A DNA stretch of 64,000 nucleotides, taken from assembly GCA_031253985.1 (NCBI GenBank), contig JAIRVH010000161.1, positions 1 to 64,000 of the forward strand. Reading direction: 5' to 3'. The number at the start of each line of letters is the position of its first letter. The stretch's first letter is position 1. The DNA comes from Sphingobacterium sp. Its GTDB lineage: Bacteria; Bacteroidota; Bacteroidia; Sphingobacteriales; Sphingobacteriaceae. The position numbers and the translations under genes were made by a program. The notes beneath the pieces were generated by a model, which saw only the letters and a list, made by a program, of their open reading frames with translations, did not search any database and was not told the DNA's origin. Positions 54,734 through 63,735 of the stretch are shown here, one piece after another.

Positions 54734-57193
54734 ATGCTTGAAGACGACAACCTAAATCAAACCACACTAAATGAGGAGGAAAATGATGGTACTTTGGAAA
54801 GTATGCATCATGTGAATAATCCGGTATTGGATCTGCCTAAAATTGAAAAGAAGTATCTGGAAGCTATCGTAGCCCACAATCAAAATGATAAGTCCTATTA
54901 TTTTTCTGATGGTAAAGCGAAGGTGGAAATCAAAATCGTTACCGATGAAATTGTACGGGTCAGGCTGGCACCCCAGGGCACATTTTTGGAAGACTTTTCC
55001 TATGCATTGGCCAAGAAAGACCACCGCGTCAGTATACATCAATGTAAGGAGGAGGCCGATCATTACCTAGTCCACACAAACACCATTTCCTGTAAGATTA
55101 ATAAGAATGACTTTTTAATTTCTTTTTCCGATCGTGCCGGCAACCTGTTCAACGCAGATTTGGCACCCATGCACTGGGAAGAGAACCCCGATTTTGGCGG
55201 TTACTATGTTTACAGTACAAAAGTTGCTTTTGAAAGTGAAGCATTTTATGGGCTGGGCGATAAAGCGACGAAATTGAACCTTAGAGGGAAAAGACTTAAG
55301 AACTGGAATTCAGATACCTACGCTTTTGCGTACGATCAGGACCCACTTTATAAAACTATTCCGTTTTATATTGGTTTAAAAGATGGTGAAGCCTATGGGA
55401 TTTTCTTTGACAATACCTTCAAGACCTATTTTGATTTCGCGGCAGAAGATCCGGGAAAAACAAGTTTTTGGTCCGAAGGCGGAGAACTGCAGTATTATTA
55501 CATTCATGGTCCACATATTATCGATGTGATCCGTCGGTACCATACGTTGACAGGTACACACTATCTGCCGCCGCTGTGGGCGATAGGGTATCATCAATGT
55601 CGCTGGAGCTATTATCCAGAAGCGAATGTCCGTAAGGTGGCCGAGGAATTTAGAAAGCGGCAAATTCCATGCGATGCCATTTATCTTGATATTGACTATA
55701 TGGAGGGGTATCGCTGTTTTACTTGGAATAAACAGTATTTCCCAAATCCCAAAAATATGATCAGTGATTTGGCGAATGACGGCTTTAAAACGGTCGTTAT
55801 GATCGATCCGGGTATCAAGGTGGATGAAAACTATTGGGTATTCAGGGAAGGGAAGGAGAATAGATATTTTTGCCGTCGGGGGGATGATTATTTTATGGAA
55901 GGATTTGTATGGCCCGGGCGTTGTCAGTTTCCTGATTTTACCAATCCGGAGGTTCGCCAATGGTGGGGAACACTTTATCAGGGGCTTGTCGAAGATGGCG
56001 TTGCCGGATTCTGGAATGATATGAATGAACCGGCTGTATTTGGGCGGGGAACTTTTCCAGACGATGTACGTCACCAGTATGATGGGCACCGTGGATCGCA
56101 CCGAAAGGCGCATAATATCTATGGCATGCAGATGGTCCGAGCGACCTATGACGGCCTTAAGAAATTATATAAAAACAAAAGGCCTTTTACGATTACCCGG
56201 GCTGCTTATGCTGGTACGCAACGTTATTCTTCGGTTTGGACGGGCGATAACCTGGCGAGCTGGGAGCATCTCAAATTGGGGACTTTGCAACTACAACGTC
56301 TGTCTACTTCCGGAATGTCCTTTTGTGGAACGGATATCGGCGGATTTACAGGGGAGCCTGACGGCGAATTGTTTACGAGATGGATGCAATTCGGTGTCTT
56401 TTCGCCTTTTATGCGTGTACACTCTGCTGGCGACACGCGGGACCGCGAGCCATGGAGCTTTGGTGAAGATTGGGAAAAGATCAATAGGAAGTTTATTGAG
56501 CTTCGATATAAGCTTTTACCTTATATCTATACTTGCTTTTGGGAACAAACGAAATACGGTTACCCGATCTTACGTCCCATATCGATGGTCGAACAGCATA
56601 TTCCGACCAATTGGCAGCGCGAAGAGGAATTCTGTTTTGGTGATAAGATTTTGGTATCGCCGGTATTGCAGCCTGGCCAAAAGAGCAAGATCGTTTATCT
56701 GCCTGAAGGGAATTGGTTTTATTATTTCAGCAATGAAACCTACGTAGGCGGCAAAGAACATACGATTGCGACTCCATTGGATGAAATGCCGATGTTTGTC
56801 CGTGGTGGATCTGTTATCCCTGAATATCCCGTAATGCAATATACTGGAGAAAAGAAGATTGAGGAGCTGCAGTTGAATGTTTACTTCGCCGAGGGGGTAA
56901 CCCGTTCGTATGTGTATTCAGATCATGGCGATACCTTTGCATATGAGCAGGATATTTATCTCGAGAAATGTTTTACCGTATCGGGACTTAAAGATTCCTT
57001 GTCGATCAAACAAACCAGCGATGGTCTTTTTACCGAACGGTATGAACACTATAAATTACAGTTAATTGGTTTGCCATTCCAGATCAAGAAGGTCAAGACG
57101 GATGGTATAGAAACAAAAGTACAACAGGATGAAAAGGGGCGATATTGGATTAATGTCGCACGAGAATTTGATAATATATTGATAGAAGGTTAA
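54734..57193 (+). CDS. GH31 alpha-glucosidase
   Basis: An 819-aa glycoside hydrolase of family 31. It has no signal peptide, so it is probably cytoplasmic. The N-terminal beta-sandwich (about 50-260) is followed by the barrel with nucleophile Asp429 in GFWNDMNEPAVFG and acid/base Asp505 in SSVWTGDNLASWEHL. Also CRWSYYPEANVRKVAEEF and the substrate block GMSFCGTDIGGFTGEPDGE, then C-terminal beta domains. It heads the glycogen cluster, 2 nt from glgB, suggesting it trims or debranches glycogen-derived glucans rather than external sugars. Alternative activities of GH31 (alpha-xylosidase and others) cannot be excluded. Confidence 0.9.
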   Translation: MLEDDNLNQTTLNEEENDGTLESMHHVNNPVLDLPKIEKKYLEAIVAHNQNDKSYYFSDGKAKVEIKIVTDEIVRVRLAPQGTFLEDFSYALAKKDHRVSIHQCKEEADHYLVHTNTISCKINKNDFLISFSDRAGNLFNADLAPMHWEENPDFGGYYVYSTKVAFESEAFYGLGDKATKLNLRGKRLKNWNSDTYAFAYDQDPLYKTIPFYIGLKDGEAYGIFFDNTFKTYFDFAAEDPGKTSFWSEGGELQYYYIHGPHIIDVIRRYHTLTGTHYLPPLWAIGYHQCRWSYYPEANVRKVAEEFRKRQIPCDAIYLDIDYMEGYRCFTWNKQYFPNPKNMISDLANDGFKTVVMIDPGIKVDENYWVFREGKENRYFCRRGDDYFMEGFVWPGRCQFPDFTNPEVRQWWGTLYQGLVEDGVAGFWNDMNEPAVFGRGTFPDDVRHQYDGHRGSHRKAHNIYGMQMVRATYDGLKKLYKNKRPFTITRAAYAGTQRYSSVWTGDNLASWEHLKLGTLQLQRLSTSGMSFCGTDIGGFTGEPDGELFTRWMQFGVFSPFMRVHSAGDTRDREPWSFGEDWEKINRKFIELRYKLLPYIYTCFWEQTKYGYPILRPISMVEQHIPTNWQREEEFCFGDKILVSPVLQPGQKSKIVYLPEGNWFYYFSNETYVGGKEHTIATPLDEMPMFVRGGSVIPEYPVMQYTGEKKIEELQLNVYFAEGVTRSYVYSDHGDTFAYEQDIYLEKCFTVSGLKDSLSIKQTSDGLFTERYEHYKLQLIGLPFQIKKVKTDGIETKVQQDEKGRYWINVAREFDNILIEG

Positions 57194-57195
57194 AC

Positions 57196-59154
57196 ATGGC
57201 CAATGAAGTAATTCCGCATAGTCTATTTTCTGAATTTGATGTTGCCTTATTCCAGTCGGGTAAGCACTTCAAATTATACGAAAAATTCGGTTCACATGAA
57301 CTGGAAGTCAACGGTGAAAAAGGCGTTTATTTTGCGGTTTGGGCTCCAAATGCAAAATCTGTCGCTGTCACCGGTGACTTCAATTTTTGGGATAAGGGGC
57401 GCCATGCGCTTTATGTGCGCTGGGATGGTAGCGGAATCTGGGAAGGATTTATTCCAGGACTGGGAAACGGTGAAGCATACAAGTATGTTATTCAGACCTA
57501 TTCGGGCGAACAGCTTGAAAAAGGTGATCCATTTGCGTTTAAATGGGAAGTTGCACCAAAAACTGCTTCAGTCGTTCACTCGACTTGGTATGAATGGAAT
57601 GACAAGCAGTGGATGCAAGAACGGGTCCTAAAAAATCGATTGGATCAACCTTGGTCGGTCTATGAAGTACATCTGGGGTCCTGGTCCCGGGATCCCGAAA
57701 GTCCGGACACCTTACTGAGCTATCGCGAAATTGCCGTTCAGCTTGTATCCTATGTCAAGGAAATGAATTTTACGCATGTCGAATTTATGCCTTTGATGGA
57801 ACATCCCTATTACCCTTCCTGGGGATATCAGATAACGGGATATTTTGCCGCGAGTTCGCGTTACGGTTCGGCGCAAGATCTCATGTATCTGATCGAGGAA
57901 TTGCATGCTGCTGGCATAGGTGTGCTTTTGGACTGGGTTCCTTCCCATTTTCCGGGAGATGCCCACGGTCTTTATCGATTTGATGGAACCAGTTTATACG
58001 AGCATGAGGACCCACGGAAAGGTTTCCACCCCGATTGGCAATCTTATATTTTCAATTATGGGCGCAATGAAGTGCGGTCTTTTCTGATCAGCAATGCATT
58101 TTATTGGCTGGACCGTTTTCATATTGATGGCCTCCGGGTGGATGCTGTAGCGTCGATGCTGTACCTGGATTACAGTAGAAATGAAGGGGAGTGGATTGCA
58201 AATGAATTTGGCGGAAATGAAAATTTAGAAGCTGTACAATTTTTAAAAGAACTGAATGAGGCGGTTTATGAACATTTTCCGCATGTGCAGACAATTGCTG
58301 AAGAATCGACTTCCTGGCCGAGCGTCAGCCGGCCAACGTACGCTGGTGGACTGGGATTCGGAATGAAATGGATGATGGGCTGGATGCACGATACCCTGGA
58401 TTATTTTAAAGAAGATCCGATCAACCGAAAGTATCATCATGACCGGTTGACATTCGCTACAGTATATGCGTTTCATGAAAATTTTATGTTGCCGCTTTCC
58501 CATGATGAGGTCGTTTACGGAAAACAATCGTTGATTTATAAAATGCCGGGAGACGAATGGCAGAAATTTGCCAATCTCAGGGCATTGTATCTCTTTATGT
58601 ATACCTTTTCTGGAACTAAATTGTTGTTCATGGGCGGTGAATTTGGTCAGACTTCGGAATGGAATGTCAATCAATCGCTTGATTGGCATCTATTGGAGTT
58701 TGCTCCGCATCAGGGGATGAAGCAATTTGTTTCGGATCTAAATGGTGTGTATTGTACGCAGCCAAGCCTTTTTCAAAAAGCTTTTGATGCTTCGGGTTTT
58801 GAATGGATAGATGCCGGTGACCGTGAAAATTCCGTTGTGGTTTATTGGCGAAAAGGATTCGACTCTTGGGACGATACCGTTGTTGTTCTCAACTTAACAC
58901 CTGTGGTGCGGGAGCATTTCCGTATCGGTCTTCCCTATGCAGGCGAGTGGGAGGTCGTTTTGAGTTCTGATGAACTGAAATATTTCGGCTCTGGAATTAA
59001 CAACCCACCTTTCCATAGCGAACATCTGCACTGGATGAATCATGTACAGTCGGCTCAGCTGCATTTGCCTCCGCTAGGTGGCTATGTTCTCAAAAGGAAA
59101 AAAGAGGTTAAGGAAGCAAATCCAATTCAGCAAGGAGAGCGTATTCCTGTATAA
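57196..59154 (+). CDS. glgB: 1,4-alpha-glucan (glycogen) branching enzyme, GH13
   Basis: Transfers glucan segments to form alpha-1,6 branches in glycogen. 652 aa. N-terminal CBM48 domain (GEKGVYFAVWAPNAKSVAVT, about 35-130). Barrel motifs: LLDWVPSHFPGDAHGLYRFD, HIDGLRVDAVASMLYLD with nucleophile Asp316, TIAEESTSWPSVSRPT with the catalytic Glu, and LPLSHDEVVYGK with the third acid (Asp). The C-terminal all-beta domain follows. Slightly shorter than E. coli GlgB (728 aa), lacking its extra N-terminal domain. It lies 2 nt after the GH31 gene and 35 nt before glgA. Confidence 0.96.
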   Translation: MANEVIPHSLFSEFDVALFQSGKHFKLYEKFGSHELEVNGEKGVYFAVWAPNAKSVAVTGDFNFWDKGRHALYVRWDGSGIWEGFIPGLGNGEAYKYVIQTYSGEQLEKGDPFAFKWEVAPKTASVVHSTWYEWNDKQWMQERVLKNRLDQPWSVYEVHLGSWSRDPESPDTLLSYREIAVQLVSYVKEMNFTHVEFMPLMEHPYYPSWGYQITGYFAASSRYGSAQDLMYLIEELHAAGIGVLLDWVPSHFPGDAHGLYRFDGTSLYEHEDPRKGFHPDWQSYIFNYGRNEVRSFLISNAFYWLDRFHIDGLRVDAVASMLYLDYSRNEGEWIANEFGGNENLEAVQFLKELNEAVYEHFPHVQTIAEESTSWPSVSRPTYAGGLGFGMKWMMGWMHDTLDYFKEDPINRKYHHDRLTFATVYAFHENFMLPLSHDEVVYGKQSLIYKMPGDEWQKFANLRALYLFMYTFSGTKLLFMGGEFGQTSEWNVNQSLDWHLLEFAPHQGMKQFVSDLNGVYCTQPSLFQKAFDASGFEWIDAGDRENSVVVYWRKGFDSWDDTVVVLNLTPVVREHFRIGLPYAGEWEVVLSSDELKYFGSGINNPPFHSEHLHWMNHVQSAQLHLPPLGGYVLKRKKEVKEANPIQQGERIPV

Positions 59155-59189
59155 ATTATGGTTGTAAAATTTCACGGTGTAAAAGAAGA

Positions 59190-60602
59190 ATGAAAGTATT
59201 TCACTTGAGTGTTGAATGTTATCCTGTGGCCAAAGTAGGTGGTCTCGCGGATGTTGTGGGTGCATTGCCCAAATACCAAACCAAGCTCGGTTGGGAGGCG
59301 GCGGTTGTCATGCCTTGGTATGACCGACCGTTTGTTAGGGATCATGATTTTAGTCTAGTTCACCAAGGTACTTTTTATCAGGGATCTGAATTGTTGAATT
59401 ATGGCGTATATAAGGAAAACAAAAATACACTGGGTTTTGAACTTTATCTGATTAAGATTCCAGGCAAACTTGACCGCGAGGAAGTATATTGTTATCCGGA
59501 TGAAAGAGAGCAATTTATTGCTTTTCAACATGCTGTCTTACATTGGTTCAAGGAAAAAAATATTATTCCAACAATTGTGCATTGTCACGATCATCATGTT
59601 GGTTTAGTGCCTTTTTTGATGAAATACAGCAATGATTATAATTTTCTGGCGGATGTTAAGACAGTAGCCACCGTACATAATGGGCAGTATCAGGGCTGGA
59701 CACATTGGAGCAAAGCTATTTTACTACCAGCGTTTGATAGCTGGAAGTGGGGGCTTTTGGACTGGGACGGCTTAATCAACCCGCTCGCCGCCTTGATTAA
59801 ATGCTGTGATGCTTATACAACGGTATCCGAAGGTTATCTGGAAGAGCTCTATGTGGAAGCCAACGGTCTGCAGCATTTGTTTTATGACGAAAGGCATAAA
59901 TCGGTTGGTATTGTCAATGGGATTGACTGGGAAATCTGGGATCCCGAAATCGATTATACCCTGATCGAAAATTACAGTACCGAACAAGCTTTTGCGGGGA
60001 AGTTGAAAAACAAACAGGCCTTGGCACAGCAATACAAGATCAATCCCAAGCTACCGTTGCTAGTTTTTATCGGTCGTTTTGCAACGGAAAAAGGTGCTGA
60101 TTTGCTGCCCGATATAATTTTGAATCTGACAGCGGAATATCGCGGCAGATTAAGTATATTTATACTGGGTGCCGGAGACCCAGCTATCCAGTCGCGTGTG
60201 AAATCACTCGTCGATGATGGAATTGAAAATTTTGATGTGTTCTTTGGTTATGATGAAAATCTCGCCCATTGGCTGTATGCCAGTGCGGACTTTCTTTTAA
60301 TGCCTTCCCGCGTTGAGCCCTGTGGGCTGAATCAGCTTTATGCGATGAAATACGGTACATTGCCTATTGTTCATCGGGTTGGGGGATTGAAAGATACGGT
60401 AATCGATCTGGAAAATGATGGATATGGTGTTGGTTTTGATGGTCTGGCAATAACTGAAATTACGGAAGCTATTGCACGGGCTATAAATTTTTACGAAAGT
60501 AAAAAGCAGTTTGAAGGAAATCAACGTAAAATGATGTGCTTAGATTTTTCTTGGGATAAATCTGCAGCGAAGTATATAAGTCTATATAACCAAATAATTT
60601 AA
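59190..60602 (+). CDS. glgA: Glycogen synthase (ADP-glucose type, GT5)
   Basis: Elongates alpha-1,4-glucan from ADP-glucose. 470 aa (family about 475). KVGGLADVVGALPK near residue 15 binds ADP-glucose. Also TIVHCHDHHVGLVPFLM, TVATVHNGQYQGWTHW, FIGRFATEKGADLLP at the start of the second Rossmann domain, and the active-site Glu in PSRVEPCGLNQLYAMKYG. Standard GT5. Between glgB and glgC with 6 nt to glgC, so part of the same operon. Confidence 0.96.
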   Translation: MKVFHLSVECYPVAKVGGLADVVGALPKYQTKLGWEAAVVMPWYDRPFVRDHDFSLVHQGTFYQGSELLNYGVYKENKNTLGFELYLIKIPGKLDREEVYCYPDEREQFIAFQHAVLHWFKEKNIIPTIVHCHDHHVGLVPFLMKYSNDYNFLADVKTVATVHNGQYQGWTHWSKAILLPAFDSWKWGLLDWDGLINPLAALIKCCDAYTTVSEGYLEELYVEANGLQHLFYDERHKSVGIVNGIDWEIWDPEIDYTLIENYSTEQAFAGKLKNKQALAQQYKINPKLPLLVFIGRFATEKGADLLPDIILNLTAEYRGRLSIFILGAGDPAIQSRVKSLVDDGIENFDVFFGYDENLAHWLYASADFLLMPSRVEPCGLNQLYAMKYGTLPIVHRVGGLKDTVIDLENDGYGVGFDGLAITEITEAIARAINFYESKKQFEGNQRKMMCLDFSWDKSAAKYISLYNQII

Positions 60603-60608
60603 TTTGAT

Positions 60609-61892
60609 ATGTCACGTCACAATGTAGTAGCTATCGTCTTGGGCGGAGGAAGGGGCTCACGTCTGTATCCATTGACCGATCAACGGTCTAAACCAGCAGT
60701 TCCTATTGCCGGGAAGTATCGCTTGGTGGATATTCCCATCTCGAATTGCCTTAATTCGGGTTTTAACAAGATTTTTGTGTTGACACAATTCAATTCTTCG
60801 TCGCTCAACTCCCATATTAAGAATACGTACAATTTTAGTATTTTTAGTAAAGGTTTTGTCGATATCCTGGCTGCAGAACAGACCAATGATGGTGATAAAT
60901 GGTTCGAGGGTACGGCAGACGCCGTGCGACGGTCGTTCCGTAAGTTAGCCAGCATTGATTATGACTATGTACTGATTTTATCGGGAGACCAGCTATATCA
61001 AATGGATTTTGATGCTTTGGTTGATTTCCATGTTGAGAATGAAGGTGACTTGACTATTGCGACTATTCCGGTAAATGGCAAAGATGCGACTGGTTTCGGA
61101 ATATTGAAATCGGATGAGAAAAACCATATTACCTCTTTTATCGAGAAACCCAATAGTGAACAGCTGGTGGACTGGAGTTCAGAAGTGAGCGACCATTTAA
61201 AGAGTGAGGGGCGGGAATACCTGGCTTCCATGGGGATCTATGTTTTTTCGAAAGGCGTTCTGAAACGCATGCTTGAAGAAAATCGGGGAATGGATTTTGG
61301 GAAAGAAATTATTCCTGATGCGATTGATACAAGTCGAGTACTTAGTTATCAATTTGAAGGCTATTGGACTGACATCGGTACAATCGGATCTTTCTACGAA
61401 GCCAATATTGGTCTGACTGATAATATCCCGGCTTTCAACCTATTTGACAAGAATACTGTTTTCACGCGCCCAAGGATGTTGCCACCATCGAAAATTTCGG
61501 GGACAACATTAATCAATTCTGTCATTTCGGATGGCTGTATTATCCAGGCCGATAAAATAGACCGTTCTGTAGTGGGGGTACGCTCAAGGATCGGTACAGG
61601 TTCAGTGGTGCGCGGAACCTATATGATGGGATCCGATTATTACGAAGATCTCGTCGATATGGAGGATGCAAAGCGGAAAAATATACCTGTGGTCGGTGTT
61701 GGGGAGCGCTGTTATATCGAGAACGCCATTTTGGATAAAAACTGCCGTATCGGTAACGATGTCCGGATCAATGGCGGGCCTCATCTGCTGAACGCTAATC
61801 ACCCAACTTATACCATTTGTGACGGAATTGTGGTGGTCAAAAAAAATGCAGTTATTCCAAATGGAACGACAATAGGATTGACAACCCTCTAA
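60609..61892 (+). CDS. glgC: Glucose-1-phosphate adenylyltransferase
   Basis: Makes ADP-glucose from glucose-1-phosphate and ATP, the committed step of glycogen synthesis. 427 aa (family about 420-430). AIVLGGGRGSRLYPLTDQRS (ATP binding), KPAVPIAGKYRLVDIPISNC, WFEGTADAVRRSF, IEKPNS and YLASMGIYVFSKG (glucose-1-phosphate site). The C-terminal left-handed beta-helix follows from about 290. The last gene of the cluster. The allosteric arginine sites of E. coli cannot be compared with confidence by eye. Confidence 0.96.
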   Translation: MSRHNVVAIVLGGGRGSRLYPLTDQRSKPAVPIAGKYRLVDIPISNCLNSGFNKIFVLTQFNSSSLNSHIKNTYNFSIFSKGFVDILAAEQTNDGDKWFEGTADAVRRSFRKLASIDYDYVLILSGDQLYQMDFDALVDFHVENEGDLTIATIPVNGKDATGFGILKSDEKNHITSFIEKPNSEQLVDWSSEVSDHLKSEGREYLASMGIYVFSKGVLKRMLEENRGMDFGKEIIPDAIDTSRVLSYQFEGYWTDIGTIGSFYEANIGLTDNIPAFNLFDKNTVFTRPRMLPPSKISGTTLINSVISDGCIIQADKIDRSVVGVRSRIGTGSVVRGTYMMGSDYYEDLVDMEDAKRKNIPVVGVGERCYIENAILDKNCRIGNDVRINGGPHLLNANHPTYTICDGIVVVKKNAVIPNGTTIGLTTL

Positions 61893-62059
61893 AAATTTAT
61901 AGAACAAGGGAGATAATATATTGTTATTATTGCAAGTTATTTTAATAAAAGTATGGTGAAATGCAAGCGATCTGCAGGCGGAATCTGTCTGTAGTTAGGA
62001 AGTGGTCAATTCATGGTACTGTCTTTGCTTTCTGAAAGCATTTATTCTAATAAAATTGT

Positions 62060-62821
62060 ATGCAATTGAGACAGATTATCTCCCTTTTTTTTATGCTATT
62101 TATCCTGGTAGGTTGTGATACCTCCTTGATGGTTCAGGGTAGCGGTGTCTTGCGTGATGCCTCGCGGAAATTTGAACTCCGCAACGGAGATCGAACAGTC
62201 GTTTATATCCCAATGCGGCATTTGGGAACACGTGTATATTATGATCAGATCCAGCGGGCTGTGGATTCACTCCAAAGATCGGGCTATGTTGTTTTCTATG
62301 AAAGTATAGCCTATCAGGTGGACAGTGCGGCACAGCGGGACCTTTATGATCGCAAATTCCGCAAGCTGACAGGCAATCGCTTGGGCTTGCAGCAATGTAT
62401 AGAAACTCCGGGCGACACCACAAAGGTTCTTCGTGCACCAATGTACCGCAAACTCGGTCAACGCATTATTAGCCAGCCCGATTATTCCTTTTTCCTGGTT
62501 AACTATGAAACAGCAGTCAATGCGGATATTCCTAAAAATAAACTTCTTGATGAGTTTGAATACCTTTATGGCACCATTACACTTGATCCATGCGATTATA
62601 AAACGCCGCTCAACGAGCCTTATTCCTGTAAGCCAGCAAAAACGAGCTTAAAGAATAAGTTCGATCGGGAATTTGTGATGAAAAAAAGAGAAGAGAATCT
62701 AGCTTCTTTAGTTGCTGATGCCCCGCAGCAGAAGATTTTAATCTTATTTGGAACCTCCCATTTTAAAGGCTTTTTGCGTAATTTGCAAGCTCGGGATCCC
62801 AAATGGGTCAAGATCAACTAA
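62060..62821 (+). CDS. TraB/ChaN-like lipoprotein
   Basis: A 253-aa protein with a lipoprotein signal (SLFFMLFILVGC, lipid-attachment Cys at residue 19), so probably anchored in the membrane envelope. It begins with an IPMRHLGTRVYYDQIQRAVD block and VFYESIAYQV, and ends with REENLASLVAD and ILFGTSHFKGF. His/Glu in the first, Arg in the middle and G-x-x-H at the end are the EreA/ChaN/TraB-type pattern, found in enzymes of varied or unknown hydrolytic role. The match is suggestive. It lies 1 nt upstream of the MtfA gene. Confidence 0.55.
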   Translation: MQLRQIISLFFMLFILVGCDTSLMVQGSGVLRDASRKFELRNGDRTVVYIPMRHLGTRVYYDQIQRAVDSLQRSGYVVFYESIAYQVDSAAQRDLYDRKFRKLTGNRLGLQQCIETPGDTTKVLRAPMYRKLGQRIISQPDYSFFLVNYETAVNADIPKNKLLDEFEYLYGTITLDPCDYKTPLNEPYSCKPAKTSLKNKFDREFVMKKREENLASLVADAPQQKILILFGTSHFKGFLRNLQARDPKWVKIN

Positions 62822-62822
62822 T

Positions 62823-63605
62823 ATGATAGGAAAACTCTTCATTGTACTGCTTATACCAGTAACCATTTATGTCGTTTATTATTTATTAAATCGTACGGCC
62901 AAAAATAGCAAGGCCATTAAACGTGCGCTAAGCGACGAAGGCAAGGAAATTTTAGAAAAGGAAGTTGCCTATTACCGTAATTTATCGGTTGCTGATAAGG
63001 CAGAATTTGAGGCGCGCTGCCTAAAATTTTTGGATACCGTCAAAATCGAAGGTGTAGGGGTAGAAGTGGAACTAAAAGATTATATGATGATTGCGGCCAG
63101 TGCAATTATACCAATTTTTGCTTTTAAGAAATGGACCTATCCTAACTTGACAAATATTATGGTGTATCCCGCACAATTTAATACAGCCTATGAATTTGAG
63201 GGGCATGCCGATCGAAATATCATGGGGATGGTCGGAGAGGGTGCGATGAATGGACAAATGATCCTATCTAAATCGGCCCTGGAGTATGGATTTAAGAATC
63301 CAAAGGACGGACAGAATACAGCGATACACGAATTTGTACACCTGATCGATAAAACAGACGGCACAGTGGATGGTGTTCCTACACACTTGATGGATAAGGC
63401 TTCCGTGATTCCTTTTATGAATCTGATCCGGGAAGAAATTACCAAAATAAAAGCGAATAAATCGGATATCGATGTGTATGGAATGACTAATCCTGCGGAG
63501 TTTTTCGCGGTTGCCTCGGAATATTTTTTTGAAAATCCAGAAAAATTCAAGTCTAACCATCCAGAACTTTATAAAGCACTTTCTGAAATTTTTGAACAAA
63601 GTTAG
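62823..63605 (+). CDS. MtfA-type zinc peptidase (M90)
   Basis: 260 aa from ATG 62823 (MIGKLFIVLLIPVTIYVVYY; the frame from 62748 runs through the previous gene). One N-terminal membrane helix, then a soluble domain with zinc motif HEFVHLIDKTDG (HExxH, about residue 170-174) and a downstream glutamate in NPAEFFAVASEYFFENP. E. coli MtfA is a peptidase that also titrates the Mlc repressor of sugar uptake. Unlike MtfA, this one carries a membrane anchor. It is coupled to the upstream lipoprotein gene by a 1-nt gap. Catalysis is likely; partners are unknown. Confidence 0.82.
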   Translation: MIGKLFIVLLIPVTIYVVYYLLNRTAKNSKAIKRALSDEGKEILEKEVAYYRNLSVADKAEFEARCLKFLDTVKIEGVGVEVELKDYMMIAASAIIPIFAFKKWTYPNLTNIMVYPAQFNTAYEFEGHADRNIMGMVGEGAMNGQMILSKSALEYGFKNPKDGQNTAIHEFVHLIDKTDGTVDGVPTHLMDKASVIPFMNLIREEITKIKANKSDIDVYGMTNPAEFFAVASEYFFENPEKFKSNHPELYKALSEIFEQS

Positions 63606-63634
63606 TTATCGATAAATAAAATTTTACTATTTTT

Positions 63635-63665
63635 AAGGCAAACAGAAGTTGTTTGCCTTTTTTCT
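63635..63665 (+). terminator. Terminator after the MtfA gene
   Basis: AAGGCAAAC (63635-63643) pairs with GTTTGCCTT (63651-63659), followed by a T-run. Confidence 0.8.
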
Positions 63666-63735
63666 GCGAGCACCCGCTCCTAGGCTGGACAAAAGAGCAC
63701 CACTTCGCAAAAGTTTTTGTTAATTATAACTGTTA

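Noticed and set aside
62748..62822. Longer MtfA start at 62748
   Set aside because: The extra residues overlap the preceding gene; the membrane helix begins right at ATG 62823.
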